Assembly (NCBI GenBank): GCA_037013495.1
Contig: CM072811.1
Span: 16,746,659-16,810,658, forward strand
Source of the DNA: Hippophae tibetana
Lineage: Eukaryota; Streptophyta; Magnoliopsida; Rosales; Elaeagnaceae
Reading direction: 5' to 3'
DNA: 64,000 bases
A program made the position numbers and the translations under genes. Shown piece by piece: positions 57,961 through 64,000 of this stretch (position 1 is the first letter of the stretch; each line of letters opens with the position of its first letter). The notes below the pieces were generated by a model. That model ran no database searches and was not told the origin of the DNA. It worked only from the letters and a program-made list of their open reading frames with translations.

Positions 57961-58517
57961 TTATATCCACCTTTACCAGTACATCTTCTATGATTCCACG
58001 TGGATACTTGATGGATTAGTCTGCTAGTTGCAAAGAAATTGTTGTTTGTTTCATCTCTCTAAGTCCCAATTTCCTATAAACAAATTATGGCATAACATTA
58101 ATGCTCACACCAAGATCACATAAAGCTTTATCAGAAAATGAATTTCCAATAGTGCAAGGCAATGTGAAACTCCTTAGATCTTTTAATTTTTGAGGTAATT
58201 TCTTTTGAAGAATGGCACTACATTCTTAAGAAAGCTTCACTGTTTCGAACTTCTCCAACCTTCTCTTCTTGTAAATGATGTCCTTCAATTTTTTTTTACA
58301 TAATTTGGCATCTATTCTAAGGCATCTACAAAAGGAATATTTATGTGAATTTTCTTAAAGATATCCAAAAACTTAGAAAATTGCTTATCTAATTTTTGTT
58401 TTTGAAAGCGTTGAGGATAAGGAAGTAGAGTAGAGAGAATATGAGGATTGTCAAGAAATGAAATTGATGGAATCATGTTAATCTCTCTTAGTGTATCATC
58501 ACCAATCTCCTCTTCTT

Positions 58518-59890
58518 CTACTTAATGATTTTTTGTCCATTGTTTGAAGCTGTAGGGGTGGACTCTGTTTTCTTTGATGGTGACCTCTCAATTTCTCTTT
58601 CACTCCTAAGTGTAATGGCTTTGCATTGTTCCTTTGGATTCACTTCTGTATTGCTAGAAAAAGTTCCTCTTTGTTGAGCATTGATGGTTGTAGCTAGTTG
58701 CCCAATTTTCACTTCAAGATTTTTCATAGTGGCTCCTATATTGCTACAATGAGTCTCAATGTTATCTAGCCATGAATCACTCTTTTTAAACCTTGCTTTG
58801 GTCTCCTTAACAAAAGAAACCATGGCATCCTCAAGTGACATCTTCTTTTCGCTTGGTTGATTATCAAACCTTGGAGAAGGTTGCAGCAAATTCTTTGTGT
58901 TTCCATAAGAAAATTTCTCATGATTTCGAAGCCTTGAATGGTAGTAATTTGGCATAGGATCACCATGATAATTGTAGTTCTAATTGTTGATGTATTGAAC
59001 ATGTTCTTGACTTGTTTCATTCATCGAAACTATCATACTCGGGTCTACAAAATATTCTGTACTTTGTGGTATTCTTTTGGTTGTCAAGTTAGAAATCTAA
59101 TGAGATAGAGAAGCAACTTGAGCTAAAAGAGCAGCAAACAACTCCAATTCATGAATCCTAGAAACATTCTTAGCCATAGATCTTTCAGTTGGCCATTGAT
59201 AGTTGTTTGAGGCCATTTCTTCCAAAAGAGAAGTAACACCTTTAGCTATCTTTGACATTAAAGTTCCATAAGAAGTATCATCAACTATAGTTTTAGTTTT
59301 CCCATTTAATCCATTATAGAACTTCTGAACTTGCAACCAATCTGGAAATCCACGTTGAAGGAAATTCTGAATCAAATCTTTATACCTTTCCCATGCTTCA
59401 TAGAGTATCTCAAAATAATTTTGCCTAAATTGGCCAATCCCAATTCTAAGTTGTGTTTTTGTAGGTGGAAATAATTTAGCAAAAAACGTTTCTACCATAT
59501 CTTACCAACTAGTGATGCTTCTTAGTTGTAGAGATTGTATCCATTCTCTAGCCTTGTCCCTTAATGAAAAAAGAAACAATCTTAGTCTAATGGTGTCTTT
59601 AATAACACAATTCATCTTTAAAGTGTCACAAATATCAAGAAACATCGCCAAATGAATATTGGGATCATCAAGTGGCGATCTGCTAAATTGGACTTGTTGC
59701 ACTATACTGATCAACGTAGGTTTGAGCTCAAAATTATTGGCATTAATGGTTTGGTGTCTTATACCTGAGTAATTGTCCTTCATAATTGGCCTTACATAAT
59801 CCTTCAATGTGTGTGGTTGTACATTCTGTTTTCCTTCAGCTATGGCTAACTAGTTCTTTCTTCTTTCTTCATGATCTAAAGGTTCTTTCA
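58518..59890 (-). pseudogene. G4 Athila-type gag
   Basis: Order: GIRHQTINANNFELKPTLIS, QFSRSPLDDPNIHLAMFLDI and RLRLFLFSLRDKAREWIQSL (59502-59807), then AWERYKDLIQNFLQRGFPDW, QVQKFYNGLNGKTKTIVDD and EEMASNNYQWPTERS (59097-59498), then a linker with coiled tract KNLEVKIGQLATTIN and QCKAITLRSERE (58518-58955). Frame breaks occur near 59500 and 59050. In family terms this is nearly the full Gag, which builds the particle. Confidence 0.85.
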
Positions 59891-60046
59891 ATCTTCGGAT
59901 AAAAAGGAATAATGTTTCAAGTTCTAGCACATCGCATCCAACGTCAAAAACATACCTAGAGAAAAATAAAAATAAAATAAAATATAATTCTAAATTAAAA
60001 CCAAGACTACTTTGTATCGATATTGGAAAAAATAAGAAAAAATCAA

Positions 60047-60064
60047 TCCTCAACAACAACATCA
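60047..60064 (-). other. decayed G4 primer binding site
   Basis: The plus strand TCCTCAACAACAACATCA aligns without gaps to the complement of the tRNA-Asp site used by Athila elements (TCCCCGGCAACGGCGCCA). All 7 differences are G-to-A or C-to-T transitions. Confidence 0.7.
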
Positions 60065-60070
60065 AAAACT

Positions 60071-60335
60071 TGATCGGTGCAAAACTATAAGTGCATAGTA
60101 TCGTAGTTTTATAATAAAGTGATAAGAAAAGTATCATCATTAAGGATTGATAACTTATTTTTAATAAATACCAAAATTATATTAATCTCAATTTTATCTA
60201 TAGAAATCACTAAGGTTATTGTAATTGGAATTTAAAATAAAATAAAATTAAACAAAATATGCAAAAGAAAATAAAGATGTTTTCCAAAGATCAAATTAAT
60301 GGGAAGAAAGCTTCTAGGAAATCAATTTCATCTTG
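60071..60335 (-). repeat. G4 5' LTR, truncated
   Basis: Matches the first 270 bp of 53671-54878, then stops and gives way to gypsy integrase sequence. Confidence 0.75.
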
Positions 60336-61985
60336 TCTCTATCACTTACTATGGATATAGGAATGTCATGCAGGCGTACCACGTTGGCTACAAATGTCAT
60401 GGCAACAACCATTGCAATAAAAGGGTGTCACATGGCAATGAAATGGGCATATTTGGTTAGGAAATTGACTACTACCATGATCATAGTGTTACCCTTCGAG
60501 GGAGGTAATCCTTCAATGAAATCCATTGAGATTTCAGTCTAACTTTGGGTAGGAATTGGTAAGGGCTGTAGTAGCCCTGCTAGTTTCATGCAATCATTCT
60601 TGCACCTTTGGTATATATCACAAGAGCATAGGAACTCCTTCACTCCTTTTTGCATGTTAGACCAGCTAAATTTTTTTTTGATGCGTGTGAGTGTTTTGTG
60701 AAATCCAAAGTGTCCTCCTATTGGTTATGAGTGGCAATCAACTAATATCTATGGAACTAGGGAAGACTGGGAAATTAGATACACTTTATCTCTTTTGAAC
60801 CAAACTCCATCACGTTGATAGATGTTGTGCACCTCAACAAAGGAGATTTTGGCTTTGAGTTTCTCATAGAAAGGGTCTTGTTGGACTTCTTTTTAGAGTA
60901 TTGGCCACCAAGCAGCTTAGGGTTGAGAGATGGAGAGAAGTTGAAACTCTACCACTCGGGACAAGGAAACTACACCCTGATTTTCAGAACCCTTTTTATA
61001 CTCTATCTTATAGTCATAACCTAGAAGCTTAGGCAACCATCATGCCTGGGCTGGTGTGGTGATCCTTTGCTCTAGAAGGTACTTCAGGCTCTTCTGATCA
61101 ATACACACACTGAATGGCCTTCCTAGTAGATAAGGTCGTCATACCTTGATGGCTCTAACCATTGCTAACATTTCTTTCTTATAGGTTGATAGGGCTAAGG
61201 CCGATCCCTTGAATGTAACACTGAAATAAGCCACTAGAAGATTTTCTTTAGTCAAAACTGCCTTAAGTCCTATGCCACTTGCATCACATTCTATTACAAA
61301 ATTTTAAGTAAAATTTGGCAACCTTAGGATAAGAGGCAAAGTTAATGCTTCCTTCAATTGTTGGAAGGCCCTAGCTACAGCCTCATTCCATTGGAATCCC
61401 TCTTTTCCTAATAGACAGTTTATAGGTGCTAATATTCCTCCAAACTGTTTAATGAATTTCCTATAATAGCCTGCCAACTTGAGAAACCCTTTAACTCCTT
61501 TGGTTATGGTTGGTGTTGGCCATTCCACCACTGCATGATTTTTTGTGGGTTCAACTGAAACTCCCTATTTGGAGATAAGGTGGCTTAAGTAATCTACATG
61601 CAATATACCAAAATGACACTTAGATGGTTTAGCAAACAAACTGTTAGCTGATAGTATGTGTAGAAAAATCTGCAGGTGCAGGCTATGATCTTCCCATAAC
61701 CTAGAAGACACCAAAATGTCATCAAAGAAAACCAATATAAATTTTCTGAGGTAGGGTCGGAAGAGACCAAATGGAATCACAAGGAACTCATAATGGCCTT
61801 CATATGTTCTAAAGGTAGTCTTTAGAGTGTCATCCTCATTAACCCTTATTTGATGATACCTTAAACGTAGATCCAGTTTGGAGTAGACCTTGGCTCCATG
61901 TAATTCATCTAATAGCTCATCCATGATAGGTATAGGGTACTTATCTTTGAAAGTGATTGCATTAAGAGATCTATAGTCCACACAG
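60335..61985 (-). pseudogene. gypsy element G5: RT, RNase H and integrase fragment
   Basis: RT at 61565-62017: RFCVDYRSLNAITFKDKYPI, IMDELLDELHGAKVYSKLDL, and VFFDDILV, where relatives have a FxDDILV catalytic box. A block expected between IPFGL and RPYLRKF is missing. RNase H region at 61304-61531: GYYRKFIKQFGGILAPINCL and KEALTLPLILRLPNF, continuing to 61040. Integrase then runs to 60335, with EISMDFIEGLPPSKGNT-like and IVSDRDK-like strings, ending abruptly. It is a gypsy-type pol, probably chromovirus-like, fused to copia C4 on one side and G4 on the other. Confidence 0.75.
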
Positions 61986-63679
61986 AACCTTGAGGCAAGT
62001 TTCACATGAAATTGCATCTTTCCCTATGTTTGGAAATAAAGTTTCAAAAATGGGTGGATAAAGGCGAGCTAAATGTTGATACCATAATTGATTATCTTGG
62101 ATGGGGTTAAACTTGGCTTGAAATCCTCTGGGATTGCTCTTGGATATGTAATAGAGACCATCTAATTAAAACCCTTCACGAATCATCTTTTTGGTGGCAC
62201 AATCCTGAAAAATGACATTGTGAGGAGAAAAAATGGCTAAGCAATTCAAAATATTTGTGATTTTTCCTACATATAGAAGTTGGAGGGGAAAGGAAGGTAC
62301 ATATAAAACCGACGACTTAATTGCATTTGACATTAATTTTATTTTTTCCATTCCTAAAACCTTGACATGCATTCTCACCATTTGCAATTGAAACTTGAGA
62401 AAGATTTGCTATTTTTTCAAATTTATGAGACTTTGACATATGGTTGGTCATATGATCTATGGCACACGAATCTATTACCCAAAAATCATGTAACATATTT
62501 ATATTAAGAGAAATTTTAAAAGCTTTTATGATACCTTGCATATCCTCTTGTGGTATGTGTTTCATATCTACTAAGAAACCCATAAAATTGGCTAGCAATG
62601 CCGTGGAGTTTCCTTCTTCTATGTTGTCCACGCGGTCAATTCTAGCTCCTCTTGTCTTGCCTTGAAGATACAACATAAACTCATTCATGAGTTCAGTTGG
62701 ATTTGCTATGAAGTTCTTGAATGAATCAAACCCATTAGAGGTAGAGGTAAAAGCATGGTTTGCACGGTATGCAGTACCATTCACCTTCTAAAAACCATTG
62801 TCCTTCACATGGCCTATATAGTTGCAGTGTTGACACTTAAAGTTTGGATGCTTCCCTTTATAATTGCTCTCATTGCTTAGATAGGCTCTTACCTCAGGTA
62901 CACTAGCCATTGAGCCCATGTTCATGACTTTCCTCCTTACTTCTTCACTTTGAATTGTCACACATACACTGATGAAGGAAGGAAGTTTCAGTGTTCATAA
63001 GAATGTGGCATAGTAGATCTTCATATGTTGAATCGAGATTGGAAAATAGTTGAAATATCTTATCTTCTTCTACTCTCATTCATAGCAGGGCTACATCGGT
63101 TGTATGGGGATGATATATTTCGAACTCATTCCACATGATTTTCATACTCCCTAAGATTTGAACAAAAGGCTTTCCATCTTATTATAGATCAAAGATGTAC
63201 TTCTTTAATTGAAAAACCCATGTAGCATTGTTTTGATTGACATACATTTCTTTGATTGTCTCCCATAACTAGTATGCGGATTCAGAGTAACTGAATATTT
63301 TACTTAATTTTTGTTCCATGGAATTTAGGAGTCATGACATAACCAGCTGATCCTTGCTAAGCTAAGATTCATAGGTTGGTAAGGAAACATCAGTGACTTT
63401 GATGCTTCCAATTATGAATCCCAATTTAGACCTTTCATCTAGAGCTAGAGACACTACTTTTGACCAAGGAAAGTAATTAAACTCATTCAACAAGACTGAG
63501 CTTAATCTTTGATTTGGATTGACATCCACCTCATGCATATTCATAAAGGAAAGCACCGGTGAACTTTCAACTTCTGATCCTAGCGGCTTGTCTTCAACTT
63601 TTTGAAAGTTGAAGATGCTCAAATAGCAATAAAGTAGAAGAAAGTTAATTTTCCTACTCATACCATGTTGGAAAAACAA
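61986..63679 (-). pseudogene. copia element C4: gag, protease and pre-integrase
   Basis: The reading begins with MFFQHGMSRKINFLLLYCYL and includes NEFNYFPWSKVVSLALDERS (63362-63679), a copia Gag start, continuing in broken frames with a CQHC zinc-knuckle end (final Cys lost) near 62830. The protease string FWVIDSCAIDHMTNH (62317-62784) has DSCA where relatives have DSGA. GAG-pre-integrase follows (NQLWYQHLARLYPP type, FPNIGKDA, CETC) to about 61990. Then copia sequence stops and gypsy RT begins. Confidence 0.75.
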
Positions 63680-64000
63680 AGAATATATCTATACAAAAGA
63701 GCTCACAAGTTTTTCTTATTTCTTTTCATATTTTCATTATAATTGTATAGTTATTTATAAGGAGATTGACTCCTTGAATTACTCCTTAAATTAATGATTA
63801 CTTGATTTACTCTTTGAATTAAGGATTCCTTGATTTACTCTTTGAATTAAGGATTCCTTGATTTACTCACTGAATTAAGAATTCCTTGATTTACTTCTTG
63901 AATTAGGTCCTTGCTTTACTCCTTAAATTACTCCTTGAATTAAGAACTAACATCCAATATTAAGGATTCCTTGCTTTACTCCTTGAATTAAGGACTAACA
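63666..64000 (-). repeat. C4 5' LTR, reaching the window end
   Basis: TGTTGGAAAAACAAAGAA starts just outside CTCATACCA, a degenerate initiator tRNA-Met site complement. The window's last bases ACTAACA could be the LTR end, as CA closes many LTRs; the partner and flank are not visible. Confidence 0.55.
63776..63905. repeat. 28-bp tandem repeat in C4 LTR
   Basis: GATTTACTCTTTGAATTAAG plus GATTCCTT recurs at 63804, 63832, 63860 and 63888, an exact 28-bp period. Degenerate parts with shorter spacing continue to 64000. Confidence 0.9.

Larger units (their letters stand above)
53671..60335 (-). mobile_element. Athila-type Ty3/gypsy element G4, internally deleted
   Basis: Minus-strand element: truncated 5' LTR at 60071-60335, decayed primer binding site at 60047-60064, gag at 58518-59890, protease at 57684-57960, an RT N-terminal part, a join to the integrase C-terminus near 56715, a long 3' non-coding tract, a polypurine tract at about 54885-54895 and 3' LTR at 53671-54878. 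Motifs fit Athila/Calypso elements. The 5' LTR holds only about 265 of 1,200 bp and abuts another element's integrase at 60335, so no target duplication exists. Confidence 0.8.

Noticed and set aside
63776..63905. CRISPR-like spaced repeats
   Set aside because: Contiguous tandem repeats without unique spacers, in a plant LTR.

Overview
The window is nuclear DNA of a flowering plant, almost certainly a eudicot. It is AT-rich, has one ordinary protein gene, and is otherwise packed with decayed transposable elements of plant-specific lineages (Athila and Tat Ty3/gypsy, several Ty1/copia, a RICESLEEPER-type hAT) plus an integrated plant pararetrovirus. No rRNA, tRNA or CRISPR array was seen.

The one host gene is an intronless 9-cis-epoxycarotenoid dioxygenase (NCED, minus strand, 36980-38797), the committed step of abscisic acid synthesis. 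It has a plastid-type N-terminus and all four iron-ligand histidines. Its promoter side holds a TATA-like box, a palindromic G-box/ABRE, a G-quadruplex-capable purine tract and a start-stop minimal uORF. A Tat-lineage gypsy element (39516-46565) sits 719 bp upstream of the start codon and displaces the distal promoter.

Layout: 1-7808, an internally deleted Athila element (minus) with a second Athila-type LTR inside it; 7809-15160, the 3' part of a plus-strand element with a plant-transposon-protein ORF, split by copia C1 (9249-14326, 5-bp target duplication); 15300-20050, decayed copia C2; 20962-26109, nearly intact copia C3; 26110-27853, AT-rich DNA; 27864-35514, endogenous pararetrovirus (plus; movement protein, coat protein, protease/RT/RNase H, viroplasmin, promoter); 35525-36979, AT-rich; 36980-39100, NCED and core promoter; 39516-46565, Tat element with a 1.2-kb minisatellite in its 3' UTR; 46566-49690, AT-rich DNA with a foldback element; 50160-52349, hAT transposase remnant; 53671-64000, a same-strand mosaic of three truncated retroelements (Athila G4, gypsy G5, copia C4) joined end to end.

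Apart from NCED, no gene looks functional: every element has stops, frameshifts or deletions, copia C3 being closest to intact. The more interesting signals are the NCED leader and promoter, the retrotransposon next to it, the minisatellite, the genome-length pararetrovirus insert flanked by a 10-bp direct repeat, and the chimeric element junctions. Lineage names come from recognised motifs read by eye; no alignment or database search was run.
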